A DNA stretch of 64,000 bases from Fischerella sp. CENA71 (GTDB lineage Bacteria; Cyanobacteriota; Cyanobacteriia; Cyanobacteriales; Nostocaceae): positions 21,600-85,599 of the forward strand of contig JANBVI010000066.1 in NCBI GenBank assembly GCA_024239075.1. The letters run 5' to 3'. This document shows positions 50,097 through 60,139 of the stretch, in pieces. The position numbers and the translations under genes were made by a program. Below the pieces are notes generated by a model, which was not told the origin of the DNA, searched no databases, and saw only the letters and a list, made by a program, of their open reading frames with translations. Each line of letters starts with the position of its first letter. The first letter of the stretch is position 1.

Positions 50097-51560
50097 ATGA
50101 ATCGTATAGTGACTATGAATGCTTCATCAAGATATTGGAAAATTTGGCTGATTAATCCTGCTGCCGAAAAACTAGGGTATAAACAAGTTCCAGTTCCAAT
50201 TGCTCAAAAGTTTGCAAATAGTCGAATCTCCCATCTAGAAAATAGTAACGCGCAAAATATTTTATTATCGTGTTTTTACGCACAAGAATCTCAAGCGGAT
50301 GTGATTAACCGCGCTAAGGCAGGTCTTTGTGTGAGATGTTATATTTCAGAGTCAATACTGAAAGAATGTAAAAAAATAGACTTTTTATTTGGTAAAACAA
50401 AGCAATTTACTTATCGGGATTTATTACCGTTTGTTCTCAATGATGATGGCCAAAAACTAATTGTTTTAGGTCGAGACGGTAAAACTCAACTAATGATAGA
50501 TGACAATTGTCAAATTGGAGTATTAAGTTATAAGTTCTTTTCTGTCACGGTGTTGCAAACATTTAATCCTGATTTACAATCTCGGATGAGCTTGGATAAT
50601 TGGACATGTTTGCAAACAAAACAAAATCCTGAATTGAAGAGTTTTTTATCTGAGTTTGGTTTTAAGCATCTGAGTGACTGGGCACTGTTAAATAGAGCTA
50701 GAACGACACAACTTGAACGTTTATTAGTGCAAGAACGCTATGTTGTCGAAGCTTTTCATGCTGTTTATCGTCGAGACAGACAGCAACAAAAAACTAAAGG
50801 AGCCAAAAGATGTCCAGATCCAACTAATGCTCAATTGCAGGAAATGTTAGTTTATTTGCAGCAGCGTCATGTTTTAATTAATACTTCTGTACAGTTGGTG
50901 AAAGAACTCAAGCAAGTTGCTCTACAGCTAAGAAAATATGATATTTGGGGCTCTAGAGAATCTTTAGATATATATGATGCTGAGAATGATACGTATATAT
51001 CAAGACGCGATTTAACTGCTGATTCCCTTAATGAAGTAGATGTAGAACAACAAGAGTTTTTACAGTTTTTATACAAGCATCTTTATTCAATTTTGACTGA
51101 AGCAATTAAGCAAGAAGTAGAAGCTAATATTAAAAAATTAGAAAAAAGTAATAAATATGCACCTTTCGCAGACAAATACATTCAAGGATTGCAAATGTAT
51201 TATTGTCAGGCAATAACTTTAAAAGAAATTGTTCCTGAGTTGGGGATGACAAGTTGGGATCAAGCAAGACGAGTTTTGAATCCAGGAGAACTTTTATCAA
51301 AAGTGCGTGCAAAAACGGTAGAGCAGATGTTAGAAAGTATTTTAAAAAAAGCCGCAGAAAAAGGTTTAACTAAAATTCCACCATCAGCAAATTACCTCAA
51401 AACTCTGACTGAACAAATTGAATCTTATGTAGATGGAGAAATTTTTCAAGAAGCTGCCGAAGAAATCAGAGCGACAAAAAATCGGACGATGAAGAGTGTA
51501 TATGCTGAACAACTTCGTTGTTATCTTCAAGAAAATATAGGAATCGTATTTGATTTCTGA
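50097..51560 (+). CDS. large protein with sigma-region-4-like HTH, 487 aa
   Basis: Most of the protein is unrecognised and helical. Around residues 345-410 it shows YIQGLQMYYCQAITLKEIVP then ELGMTSWDQARRVLNPGELL and SKVRAKTVEQML. This looks like a divergent sigma region 4 in which a length/stop pattern is followed by an HTH and an RV-type recognition helix. Cyanobacterial CHAT genes are often preceded by sigma-type regulators. It lies 95 bp before the second CHAT gene, on the same strand. Confidence 0.6.
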   Translation: MNRIVTMNASSRYWKIWLINPAAEKLGYKQVPVPIAQKFANSRISHLENSNAQNILLSCFYAQESQADVINRAKAGLCVRCYISESILKECKKIDFLFGKTKQFTYRDLLPFVLNDDGQKLIVLGRDGKTQLMIDDNCQIGVLSYKFFSVTVLQTFNPDLQSRMSLDNWTCLQTKQNPELKSFLSEFGFKHLSDWALLNRARTTQLERLLVQERYVVEAFHAVYRRDRQQQKTKGAKRCPDPTNAQLQEMLVYLQQRHVLINTSVQLVKELKQVALQLRKYDIWGSRESLDIYDAENDTYISRRDLTADSLNEVDVEQQEFLQFLYKHLYSILTEAIKQEVEANIKKLEKSNKYAPFADKYIQGLQMYYCQAITLKEIVPELGMTSWDQARRVLNPGELLSKVRAKTVEQMLESILKKAAEKGLTKIPPSANYLKTLTEQIESYVDGEIFQEAAEEIRATKNRTMKSVYAEQLRCYLQENIGIVFDF

Positions 51561-51611
51561 AAAAGGCTAGCAGATAATACGAGAGAGCTATATCTGTCTA
51601 ATAGCAAACTA

Positions 51612-51662
51612 ATGATAAAGCAGTATCTACAAGCTGCGATCGCACAAAAAATGAATGAATAA
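51612..51662 (+). CDS. 16-residue upstream ORF overlapping the CHAT start
   Basis: ATG at 51612 opens MIKQYLQAAIAQKMNE and stops at 51660-51662, a few bases after the CHAT ATG at 51655. The sequence ATGAATGAATAA contains the CHAT start codon and the stop of this ORF. It may couple translation or be a remnant. Confidence 0.3.
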   Translation: MIKQYLQAAIAQKMNE

Positions 51663-53280
51663 AGCAGTTCTGATTAATCTTGGCAGTGGTGATTTAAACA
51701 GTGGCTTTCCTAGAGTTACGGTTCAGTTATGGGTGAGTGGGTATTCCCGACCCCAGCAATTTGTCGGTAGCTTACCTGCTGCTCCAATTTTGGTGGAACT
51801 ATACAGACGTTGGCAATCAATTTATACACATCTTTGCAGTCGGTTAGTAGACGCGAAAGAATTCCGTAAACAACCGATTGCTAAATATGTAGATGACGAT
51901 GAAGATGACGAATTGGAAATAGCAACCGAAGGGGTTACTAATATTTCGCAAGTTAGTTTTGATGAAGTTTGTCAGCTTTTAGAAGAAAATCTAAATATAT
52001 GGCTAAATACACCAAAATTTTCCTCTATTGAACGCCAAGTGCGATCACAACTCGATGTAGAATCAGAGATTCAGGTAACGCTAGAAACTAATGATGACTT
52101 ACTGCGTCGCTTACCTTGGCATTGTTGGCAGTTTCTTAAAGATTATCCAAAAGCTGAATTGGCACTTTCTCAACCTGAATATATCCGTCAGGTACAAAAA
52201 CAGCGAGAAATTCAAAAGGTAAGAATATTAGCAATTTTAGGTAGTACAAGTGGGATTGATTTAGCAGCAGAACAAAGATTTCTAGAACATTTACAGGACG
52301 CACAAATAAACTTTTTAGTCAATCCTTCGCAACAAGAATTAAACGAGCAATTGCTTCACCCTCAAGGTTGGGAAATCCTATTTTTTGCTGGTCATAGTCA
52401 AACTGAAGGGGAAACAGGGAGAATTTATGTTAATGAAAATAGTACGAAAAATAGTTTGACTATTGAAGAATTGCAAGCAGATTTGAAAATTGCGATCACT
52501 AATGGTTTAAAGTTAGCAATTTTTAATTCCTGCAATGGATTAGGATTGGCAAATAGTTTAGAAAAGTTATATATTCCAACGATAATTGTTATGCGCGAAC
52601 AGATACCCAATCGAGTCGCGCAAGAATTTTTTAAACATTTTTTGAGTGCTTTTGCTCTTTCTTATTTACCGTTATATGTATCTGTACGACAAGCACGGGA
52701 ACAATTGAAAACACTAGAAACTGAATTTCCTGGCGCTTCTTGGTTACCTGTAATTTGTCAAAATCCTGCTGTTGAACCACCAACTTGGTTAAACATTGCT
52801 GAATCGGTTCGTTTAATTCTTTCTTCTGAACAGATATACGCCCTACAAAAGATTTTACTCAATTTGATAGGACCAATTGCCCCAACTTTACTGCAACAAA
52901 AGTTAACACAAGTGGGTAACTCTGAGGATTTGGTAGAACGATTATTACCGCATTTATCTTCTAGTCAACAAGTTGAGTTCCAACAACAGGTTAACTTATT
53001 CTTAGCACAATCAGAAGTTACCTTGGAAGACTTTGAAGATTTAGTTGGTGAGCAAGATAAGATAGTTGATGAAGAATTTATTCGCAAAAGCGAACAAATT
53101 TTAGCTGAGGTAATCGGACCGATTGCTCCGATTTTGATTCAACAAGCCTTAAGTTCAGGCAATCAAAATCCTATAACATTTGTTGAAACTTTAGCCGCAA
53201 AAATTTCCGATCCCCAACTGCGTTTGAAATTTCAACAGCGCGTTATAATAATTCATAAAATTAACGTTGCATCTGATTAA
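51655..53280 (+). CDS. CHAT-domain protein, 541 aa
   Basis: The N-terminus (MNKAVLINLGSGDLNSGFPR) and the acidic linker (KYVDDDEDDELEIATEG) precede a CHAT domain at ~165-385. Its pieces are LRRLPWHCWQFL, VRILAILGSTSGIDLAAEQ, the catalytic His in EILFFAGHSQTEG (~244-256) and Cys in LAIFNSCNGLGLAN (~292-305). A C-terminal helical tail contains two similar units, LIGPIAPTLLQQKLTQ and VIGPIAPILIQQALSS. Together with the DUF1822 and sigma-type genes it forms a module recurrent in filamentous cyanobacteria. The function is presumably proteolytic and stress-linked. Confidence 0.88.
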   Translation: MNKAVLINLGSGDLNSGFPRVTVQLWVSGYSRPQQFVGSLPAAPILVELYRRWQSIYTHLCSRLVDAKEFRKQPIAKYVDDDEDDELEIATEGVTNISQVSFDEVCQLLEENLNIWLNTPKFSSIERQVRSQLDVESEIQVTLETNDDLLRRLPWHCWQFLKDYPKAELALSQPEYIRQVQKQREIQKVRILAILGSTSGIDLAAEQRFLEHLQDAQINFLVNPSQQELNEQLLHPQGWEILFFAGHSQTEGETGRIYVNENSTKNSLTIEELQADLKIAITNGLKLAIFNSCNGLGLANSLEKLYIPTIIVMREQIPNRVAQEFFKHFLSAFALSYLPLYVSVRQAREQLKTLETEFPGASWLPVICQNPAVEPPTWLNIAESVRLILSSEQIYALQKILLNLIGPIAPTLLQQKLTQVGNSEDLVERLLPHLSSSQQVEFQQQVNLFLAQSEVTLEDFEDLVGEQDKIVDEEFIRKSEQILAEVIGPIAPILIQQALSSGNQNPITFVETLAAKISDPQLRLKFQQRVIIIHKINVASD

Positions 53281-54178
53281 GCAAATCCATCGCAATCAAC
53301 AAACTCGTTCTCATCCTCTCAAAGGCGATCGCTAATAAACCAATTTCATCTTTGGAGTCTTCTTGAAAGTTGCTACTCATATCACCCGTACTAATAGCAT
53401 TGGCGGTGTTGGCAATGTTTTTAATTCGTACAATCACGACTTTTTTCAACAAGAAATTAATCAGTAATATCACTGCAATAAAGATACCAATTACTACGCT
53501 CATAATCTTAAAAAAAGCGCGTCTAGTGTTGTAAAACACTTCCTCATAAGGTACATAGACAATTTGAGTCGCTACAATATCGTTCAACTTCCAGCCAAAA
53601 CCCCGTTCACCGTAAGTAGCTAACAAACTTTTTGGTGCAACGTCTGGACTGGAATGACACTCAAGACATTGTTTTTGTTTGATTACAAACGGACGAGCAG
53701 TGTAAAACTTTGTCCCATTTGGAGTTGAACGAAAACCAGTGATTTCCTGGCGTTGAGGTTGTGATTTAAAATCCTCAACTAATCTGGTTTCAAAATCGTC
53801 TGCTTGGTCTTTTGGATTGGTTGGATTCAGAGTCGCATCCTTATAATGGAAGTCTTTATATTCAGCGTTTTTACTGAGATAATGGGAGACTTCTCTTACC
53901 GAAAAAGTCGGAATTGCTTCGGGAATAAATTCTGAAGCAGTTTCAAGCTTGGGTTTTAACAATGGGTTCACATGGTCTTGAGTATAAAATCTTAATGAAT
54001 TCATCGTTTGCATGAGTAGTTCTGCCTGAATTGAAATCTCATACTGCGCTCTTTGATAAAGTATGTTAGAGAGCGTTAAACCGCTCAAGATAATACCAAC
54101 TAGAAAAGCAAGAATTAAAAGAGTATTAAATTTGGCGTTAATCTTGATATTTTGAAAGCGAGTATTTAATTTAACCAT
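53261..54178 (-). CDS. DUF3365 (Tll0287-type) haem sensor with HAMP domain, 305 aa
   Basis: An N-terminal transmembrane helix (TLLILAFLVGIILSGLTLSN) and a second one near 220-245 flank a periplasmic DUF3365/Tll0287-like domain with the c-type haem motif CLECH (~173-177). A HAMP domain (IKNIANTANAISTGDMSSNF) ends the protein with no output kinase. It would sense redox state or a small ligand at the membrane. Its 3' end overlaps that of the CHAT gene by 20 bp, tail to tail. A separate output protein is needed. Confidence 0.85.
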   Translation of the reverse strand: MVKLNTRFQNIKINAKFNTLLILAFLVGIILSGLTLSNILYQRAQYEISIQAELLMQTMNSLRFYTQDHVNPLLKPKLETASEFIPEAIPTFSVREVSHYLSKNAEYKDFHYKDATLNPTNPKDQADDFETRLVEDFKSQPQRQEITGFRSTPNGTKFYTARPFVIKQKQCLECHSSPDVAPKSLLATYGERGFGWKLNDIVATQIVYVPYEEVFYNTRRAFFKIMSVVIGIFIAVILLINFLLKKVVIVRIKNIANTANAISTGDMSSNFQEDSKDEIGLLAIAFERMRTSLLIAMDLLNQMQR

Positions 54179-54611
54179 GTTAATGTTTAAAACTCCCGCT
54201 CATGATTCATATTTGGCTAGGCAAAAATATCAGCCTCAATTATTTTAACGATTTCGGTAACTATCCTACTGAATAGGGAGTGGGGAGAGATGGGGGAGTC
54301 AATAATAAATTAATCACTAACTACTAATGTACAAACGCGTAGACCAAGGTAAGAGCGGCTTCTCGTAAGAGTATCGCGCTCTACCCACTAACAACCAACA
54401 ACTATCACGGGAAATATATTTTTCATACCAATCCACTGCTCGTGATAGCGCATATGCTAGATTACTTCGCATTTATATTAAACAGTGGGGCCTTATCCCT
54501 AATTTTAGTACGCTTGGTGCTTACTACGAACTCCTGACAGTCTGTCAAAATTTTTGTGACAAACTACTAGTAGTTTAGTTTCTTACATCCATTTACCTTC
54601 ACACAAAAGGT
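54179..54611. other. 433-bp divergent intergenic region
   Basis: It holds the promoters of the haem-sensor gene (leftward) and the DUF1822 gene (rightward). G-rich filler at ~54283-54297 is typical of Nostoc intergenic DNA. No other structure was seen. Confidence 0.5.
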
Positions 54612-55676
54612 ATGCCCAATTTAACTTCTTCTCAGGACTTGAGACTTTTGCTACCAGAAACTGTCTGGTTAGAACCCGAACATTTTTTATTTGCAAACCA
54701 AACCAGTTCTCAAAAGATGACTAATGCCAGTGATTCTTGGCAAGTCTATCTTAATACCTTAGCACTACTTGCTTTTGAGGTATGGTTACGTGATCGCTTA
54801 CCGGATCAAGTAATTTCTCTTGATATCAGTGCGAACGCAACTGCTGGTAATCTCAAAGTTGGTGAGTACAAGTTTTGTGCGATCGCCACTGAACATTTAC
54901 TCGATGAGATTGTCAATATACCGCAAGAGTTAATCGAACAACCACAATTAGTAGCCCATTTTTTTGTACTGCTTGAGGTATTAGAAGAAGAAGAAGAAGT
55001 TGTAATTAGAGGGTTTTTACCTTACAAGCAATTAATCGAGATTAAAAGTAATTTAGAATTGCCTGTAAGTGACGGTTTTTATCAACTACCACTGTCAATA
55101 TTTGATCTTGAACCAAACCATCTATTATTTTATCATCATTATGTGCAAACATCAGAATTTGCGGTAACCGTTACGGATAGTCAAGTTAATCAAGTTAATG
55201 AAAATTTATCAAAAAATTTACACTCAACTACCATTAAGTTAAGTCAATGGTTGCAAGGAGTAATTGATGAAGGTTGGCAAATCATAGATTCTCTTGCAAA
55301 CCCAGAATTAAGTTTAGATTTTAGTACCAGAAATGTTGAGCAAGGTATTAAAAGAGCAAAAATTATTGATTTAGGAATAGATTTAGGGGATAAAAAATTT
55401 GCGCTGCTGATCAACATATTTCCTGAGATAGATGCTGAAAATCAGGATAAATTTAGCGTTTTAGCTCAACTATATCCAATGAATGGAGAAAGATTCCTAC
55501 CGCAAGATCTCAAATTAACTCTACTATCTAAAGCTGGTAAAATCCTCCAAGAAGTTACTGCCAGAATTCAAGATAACTACATTCAACTGAAACTTTTTAA
55601 GGGCGAACAGGGGAAAAAGTTTAGTATCCAAATAAGTTTGAGAGATATAAGTGTTAAAGAAAATTTTGAATTGTAA
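54612..55676 (+). CDS. DUF1822-family protein, 354 aa
   Basis: The sequence starts LLLPETVWLEPEHFLFANQT and continues SDSWQVYLNTLALLAFEVWL, the standard opening of cyanobacterial DUF1822 proteins. LIEQPQLVAHFFVLLEVLEE, GFLPYKQL and LSQWLQGVIDEGWQ follow, all family landmarks. Biochemistry is unknown, but the family is regularly encoded beside CHAT proteins and sigma factors in filamentous cyanobacteria, matching the context here. Confidence 0.85.
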   Translation: MPNLTSSQDLRLLLPETVWLEPEHFLFANQTSSQKMTNASDSWQVYLNTLALLAFEVWLRDRLPDQVISLDISANATAGNLKVGEYKFCAIATEHLLDEIVNIPQELIEQPQLVAHFFVLLEVLEEEEEVVIRGFLPYKQLIEIKSNLELPVSDGFYQLPLSIFDLEPNHLLFYHHYVQTSEFAVTVTDSQVNQVNENLSKNLHSTTIKLSQWLQGVIDEGWQIIDSLANPELSLDFSTRNVEQGIKRAKIIDLGIDLGDKKFALLINIFPEIDAENQDKFSVLAQLYPMNGERFLPQDLKLTLLSKAGKILQEVTARIQDNYIQLKLFKGEQGKKFSIQISLRDISVKENFEL

Positions 55677-55833
55677 AAAATCATCTTGAGCGATTGGAGA
55701 TTTATAAACTCAGTAGACCGAACAGGGCGAACGCATCTTAATTGCTAATAGAAATCGGAAAGGAAATTCAAATATCTAAAATAAAGCCAGTTAACTTAAA
55801 TAAATAGGGGAGCATCTCACTTTTTAAGGAGGG

Positions 55834-56718
55834 TTAAACAGACAATAATCCATTAAGGTAAGCACAACGATGGGCCAGAACCTGAGGTACATTTTCCCGC
55901 TTCCACTGCGCTCCAGAAATCTTAGTTCGACGGTCAACCTGTTTAACGGCAGATTCAACTGAGCCAGATCCAATCGAACAGATTTGTTCTGCTTGATGGT
56001 ACTCGTAATTGATAATGCGATCGCTATGTTTATCAAGATAATGGCAGAAATTTTGTGCTTGTTTATCCTGACAATCAGTAAATAAGGCTTTAGCTGCCTC
56101 AACCTGACCTTTCCATAGTAGAGTGCTTGCTTGTTTCAAGGGTTTGAGCGAACCCCCGACTTTATAGAGGTTTTCCATTAAATGGAACCAATCAAGTACT
56201 TCTCGACGTTGTGTATCAGGTGCTAGTTGGTTAATGATATTCCAAATGCCATCATGTCCATCGCCAATACAAGTAATTGTGCTAGCAAGTGGCTGGTCAT
56301 TAACCCAATCAATCACAACCTGATTATCCTGAAATGAAGTTCCAACTATTCCCAGATGATGCAAGCTAATTGCTTTATAGCCGAGCCACGCACACATTTC
56401 ACCAGGTTGAGTCCGAATGCGGATGTTTCCACCATCAACACTTAATTCTTCTACTGTCTGTTGTGATGTTGGTAATTCAAAGTTCTGACGATGCACTAAT
56501 CTCTGTTGACTGCTGCGGGAAACTTCTACACCTGTAAAAAATTTCACATCTGATGCTGCATCTTCATAGCTGACATTCGCACTTACCCGCAAACAGCAAG
56601 TTTCTAAATATGGGCTTAGTTGACTGCTCGGTGCGACTTCTAACTCAATAGCTTGCTTGCTTGTTATTGGCAATTCTCCAAGGATGCTTTTGATTCGCCG
56701 TTGGTACGGGATCTCCAA
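55834..56718 (-). CDS. ISKra4-type transposase, 294 aa
   Basis: Key segments are EELSVDGGNIRIRTQPGEMC with the first catalytic Asp, ITCIGDGHDGIWNIINQLAP with the second, EVLDWFHLMENLYKVGGSLK and the CSIGSGSVESAVKQVDRRTK and KISGAQWKRENVPQVL end, which carries the conserved Glu. This is the ISKra4 pattern known from cyanobacteria. The protein seems complete from MEIPYQRR. Flanking element ends are not clear; a 10-bp hairpin at 56739-56763 (CGCTTTCGCC/GGCGAAAGCG) lies on the 5' side and may be subterminal. Confidence 0.82.
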   Translation of the reverse strand: MEIPYQRRIKSILGELPITSKQAIELEVAPSSQLSPYLETCCLRVSANVSYEDAASDVKFFTGVEVSRSSQQRLVHRQNFELPTSQQTVEELSVDGGNIRIRTQPGEMCAWLGYKAISLHHLGIVGTSFQDNQVVIDWVNDQPLASTITCIGDGHDGIWNIINQLAPDTQRREVLDWFHLMENLYKVGGSLKPLKQASTLLWKGQVEAAKALFTDCQDKQAQNFCHYLDKHSDRIINYEYHQAEQICSIGSGSVESAVKQVDRRTKISGAQWKRENVPQVLAHRCAYLNGLLSV

Positions 56719-56815
56719 ATAATAAAATGCCCAGCCGTCGCTTTCGCCTGAAGGGCGAAAGCGCGCTCTACTTTGGGCTTGGCCAAAATATATTTAATAA
56801 CGCTCTTCCATCACT

Positions 56816-57204
56816 CTAAGCAGAGGAAAATAAGAAATCCTCAGAATATAAGGTGTCTGGAATAGCACCTCGCATTCGATTCATCAATGCAATTAATGTC
56901 AGAAACCCAATCGATAAATAGGAAACTGGAAATACTCTGAGCCAAGGTTTTAGTAAATTAAAGAATATCCAGGGTTGAATGACTAAGCGTAAATTGTTGA
57001 GTAAATTCTTCCACCCTTTACCAAAGTCCCACAAATCATGTTCGAGGAACTTTGCTACAACTGGATCTGTGGGTTTGTTTCCCCCAAGTTCGGGTTGATT
57101 GTTCAAAACTTGAGAGTGAAGACTTACCATGAGATAAGCACTCATGATGATTTCCCACCATTTCTGTATTTGGGAATAGTCTGTTACTCGAAAATCAGCC
57201 CAAC
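56816..57204 (-). pseudogene. C-terminal fragment of an IS4/IS701-type transposase
   Basis: Minus-strand reading gives GWADFRVTDYSQIQKWWEII, MSAYLMVSLHSQVLNN and GKGWKNLLNNLRLVIQPWIF. This is the C-terminus common to a group of cyanobacterial transposases. It is cut off at 57204 by the IS701 element. Without that element it would join tnsB sequence in frame, so two partial genes had already been fused there. Confidence 0.72.
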
Positions 57205-57208
57205 CTAA

Positions 57209-58567
57209 CGGTACTTAAACAAAACAGAAGGATAAAAAAGGCTATAATGCTTAATTAGCATAGCTTTCACGTTAAAAAAAGTTCATGAAAGAAACCACCC
57301 CCGCAGCCATGCCACCATGCTTTGAAAGATGGTGTCAAAAGTTTGATGATGTGTTTACTCATAAAGCTCAAAAAAGAGAGTTTAGACATTATTTAGGGGG
57401 ATTATTGGGAGAAAGTGAGAGAAAAAACTTATTTCAAATTGCTTCTAATGCCGTAGGTGTGACTTACCATCGATTACACCACTTTTTAACTGAAGCACCT
57501 TGGTCTAGTTCACAGGTGAATGAGCGTCGATTAGAAGTGATGAACAAGTGTAGTCAGACAAGAATCAGTAGAGGCTTTAGTTTAATAATTGATGATTCTG
57601 GTCATAGGAAGAGTGGTAATTTTACTACAGGAGTGGGAAGACAATATATCGGAGAAATTGGCAAAACAGACAATGGAATAGTAGTAGTAACAACACATTT
57701 ATATGATGGAAGAAAAAGCTTACCGTTAGATATAGAGTTATATCAGCACGCTGATTCCTTAGCTCAAGGGAAACAAGCTCCGGAATTTGAGAAGAAGCCA
57801 GAACTAGCAATCAAGTTAATAGATAAAACTCTAAATAGAAAATATCAACCTGGGATAGTAATTGTAGATTCTGGATATGGCAATAATACATCCTTCTTAT
57901 TAGAGCTAGAAAAGCGGGGATTGAAGTATTTAGGAGGATTAGCTAAAAATCGAAAGGTAAGTATTACTCTTCAAGATGAAATTCAACAAACAATTCGGCT
58001 GGATGAAGTAGCCAAGACTTTACCCAAAGAGGCTTTTAAGGAAATTAAACTAACCTTAGATAAGCCAAGAACAGTATGGGTGGTAACTAGAGAAGTAGAG
58101 ATATCACAACTCGTGGGAAAGCGAAATATTGCCATCGTCATGAACGCTGAAACTTTCTCTGAAGCTACTGATATTGATTATTTTATTACTAATGTTGGCT
58201 CATCAATTGTTACACCACAATGGATAGTTGATACTTATTCTCAACGGAATTGGGTAGAAGTTTTTTATAGGGAAGCCAAGGGATGGTTAGGAATCAAAGA
58301 ATATCAAGTTCGAGATAAAAAGAGTTTACTGCGCCATTTTATTTTGGTCTTTTGTGCCTACACTTTTGTTCTTTGGCATCAGTTGACTGGGGGTTTAAGA
58401 CGACGGTGGGCTAACAAACCTTTGAATACTTTTACTCAAGCTTTAGAAGCGTTTAGAACAGCCATGTCTTATCGATTTATTGATTGGTTGAACTTGAATC
58501 GTGACGTGTTTACTACTTACAAAGCTAGTTTGGGCTACATTTGGGCTTGATTTTTGTTTAAGTACCG
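57209..58567. mobile_element. IS701-family insertion sequence, intact
   Basis: 16-bp inverted repeats CGGTACTTAAACAAAA (57209-57224) and its inverse (58552-58567) bound a 1359-bp element. CTAA occurs directly before (57205-57208) and after (58568-58571), a 4-bp target duplication as expected for IS701. It is a recent, clean insertion. Confidence 0.92.
57285..58550 (+). CDS. IS701-family transposase, 421 aa
   Basis: A complete DDE transposase: FSLIIDDSGHRKSG (~97-110) gives the first catalytic Asp, GIVIVDSGYGNNT (~190-202) the second and NWVEVFYREAKGWLGIKEYQ (~324-343) the Glu. LRHFILVFCAYTFVLWHQL near the C-terminus is the family signature. It fills its element and should be functional. Confidence 0.92.
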   Translation: MKETTPAAMPPCFERWCQKFDDVFTHKAQKREFRHYLGGLLGESERKNLFQIASNAVGVTYHRLHHFLTEAPWSSSQVNERRLEVMNKCSQTRISRGFSLIIDDSGHRKSGNFTTGVGRQYIGEIGKTDNGIVVVTTHLYDGRKSLPLDIELYQHADSLAQGKQAPEFEKKPELAIKLIDKTLNRKYQPGIVIVDSGYGNNTSFLLELEKRGLKYLGGLAKNRKVSITLQDEIQQTIRLDEVAKTLPKEAFKEIKLTLDKPRTVWVVTREVEISQLVGKRNIAIVMNAETFSEATDIDYFITNVGSSIVTPQWIVDTYSQRNWVEVFYREAKGWLGIKEYQVRDKKSLLRHFILVFCAYTFVLWHQLTGGLRRRWANKPLNTFTQALEAFRTAMSYRFIDWLNLNRDVFTTYKASLGYIWA

Positions 58568-58571
58568 CTAA

Positions 58572-60090
58572 TCCAACTGCATGGGCACGAGTCAAAAATA
58601 CTTCTAATGATCCTTGTAGTTGGTAAATCAAAATCGTGGTGATGTCTCGTGGATTGTAGCGTATGACCATCCATTCAGAAGCATAGCCAGCCAGATGTTC
58701 TCCTTGGTAAGTTAGGTTAGCAAATTGGATATACCCACCTCGGTACACTACTCGTCGCGCTCGTCGCATCAGACAAATATCTAGTTCTCGCTCTCCAACT
58801 AGATCTGGCTGGGTCTTCATTAAAAGTCTGTAAAACTGGGCAGGCTTGTATTGGTATTATCCGATGGGCCAACGAGTCATCTTTGTTGAAGCCTGCCCAG
58901 TTTTACATGGATTTAACCAACGCTATACATCCAGCTTCCCAACGTCCAATCCGGGTTTGACCACCCATACGTGCATCTATGCTTTGGTTATAGCGATCCA
59001 CGATATAGCGAACAAGTAATTTTTCTAGTTGCAGTAGAGTCATACACGCTTGTTGTTCGGCTTTAGGCGGTCGTTTGCTTACATCACTACCTGTGTATCC
59101 TGGCAATGTTGAGAATAACTCACTATTGAATGTCCCAAATGGGCGTTCCACAATCCCACCATCTGATGGTTTACGACGTAAGCAGCAAACTATTCCTAAC
59201 GAAGTTGCTACTTGTTCTAGGTGCTGCGATTTGAAATCTTTTCCGGCATCGGTATACAAGTACTGTGGTATACCATATGTACCCCAACTTTGCTGCAATT
59301 CATAGGCTCCACTGTATTGCTTGGGTAGAATCGCATGGCGTAAGGCAAGACACACTACTTCTGCACTGGGGGCATCAAAGCCTAAATGCAGACCAACTAC
59401 ACAGCGTGAATAGCTATCAATTACAGTAGTTAACCAAGGTCTACCCAGTATTTCTCCTGATTGGTCTACAACTAAGACATCTACTTTGGTATGGTCACAT
59501 TGCCAAACTTGATTGCTCCATTCAACGCCAATTTCCATTCCTTCACGAGTTTTTATACTCAGTCGTGAACCTTTCCATCCAAGTGAACGCTTCTGTTGCC
59601 TTCGCTCGCCCTTCTCTATCTCTGGTTGCAACAACCGATACACGGTCATATGACTTGGATAATCATCTGTGCCAAGTTCTTGCGCTTGTACTTTCACTCG
59701 TACAAAGACCTGTGCTCGGCTCATGCGCCGCCCACCCCGATTTCCCTCACGATATGTTTTAAGAATAAAATCCTGCCAAAAGCCACTTATTTGCATTTGA
59801 CCATAATCGTCTCTTCGTTGACGATACAGTCCTGCCACACCATGCTCACGCCAAGCTTGCACTAGTCTTTGTAAACTACGAACACTAATACCTAATTTCA
59901 AAGCTGCTTGTTTTTGTACATGCCCATAATTTTCTGAGCCTTGGGCTGCCAACAAGTGTTGAATCACTTCGATTCGCTGCTGTACTTCAAAGGGCAACAC
60001 CTGTTTATCCTTACTCTCTTTCGCGTAAACAGCAGCCAAATCTTTTTTAATCTTGGCTTTTCCTCGCTTGATCTGCTTAGACATTTTCAT
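58572..60090 (-). pseudogene. tnsB: broken TnsB transposase of the type V-K CRISPR-associated transposon kind
   Basis: The first open frame (58903-60090, 395 aa) has an N-terminal HTH region, VWQCDHTKVDVLVVDQSGE (D199), YLYTDAGKDFKSQHLEQV (D281) and GGIVERPFGTFNSELFSTLP (E315). It ends IGRWEAGCIALVKSM. A 79-bp hairpin element then interrupts it. The sequence resumes as GERELDICLMRR, YRGGYIQFANLTYQGEHLAG and FLTRAHAVGL before the IS701. This is the order of V-K TnsB (for example ShCAST). The rest of the C-terminus, tnsC, tniQ and cas12k are absent. The catalytic core is intact but the C-terminal TnsC-binding part is lost. Confidence 0.88.
58829..58907. mobile_element. 79-bp palindromic hairpin element, copy 1 (in tnsB)
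   Basis: TGTAAAACTGGGCAGGCTT (58829-58847) is perfectly inverted at 58889-58907, 19 bp per arm, around a 41-bp centre that contains GATGGGCCAA. It supplies the TAA that ends the first tnsB frame. A second element of similar size, arms and centre is at 60140-60219. Confidence 0.8.
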
Positions 60091-60139
60091 CGTTTCATGG
60101 GCGATCGCGACTTGCAGATCATCTTACGAGGCGAACCTT

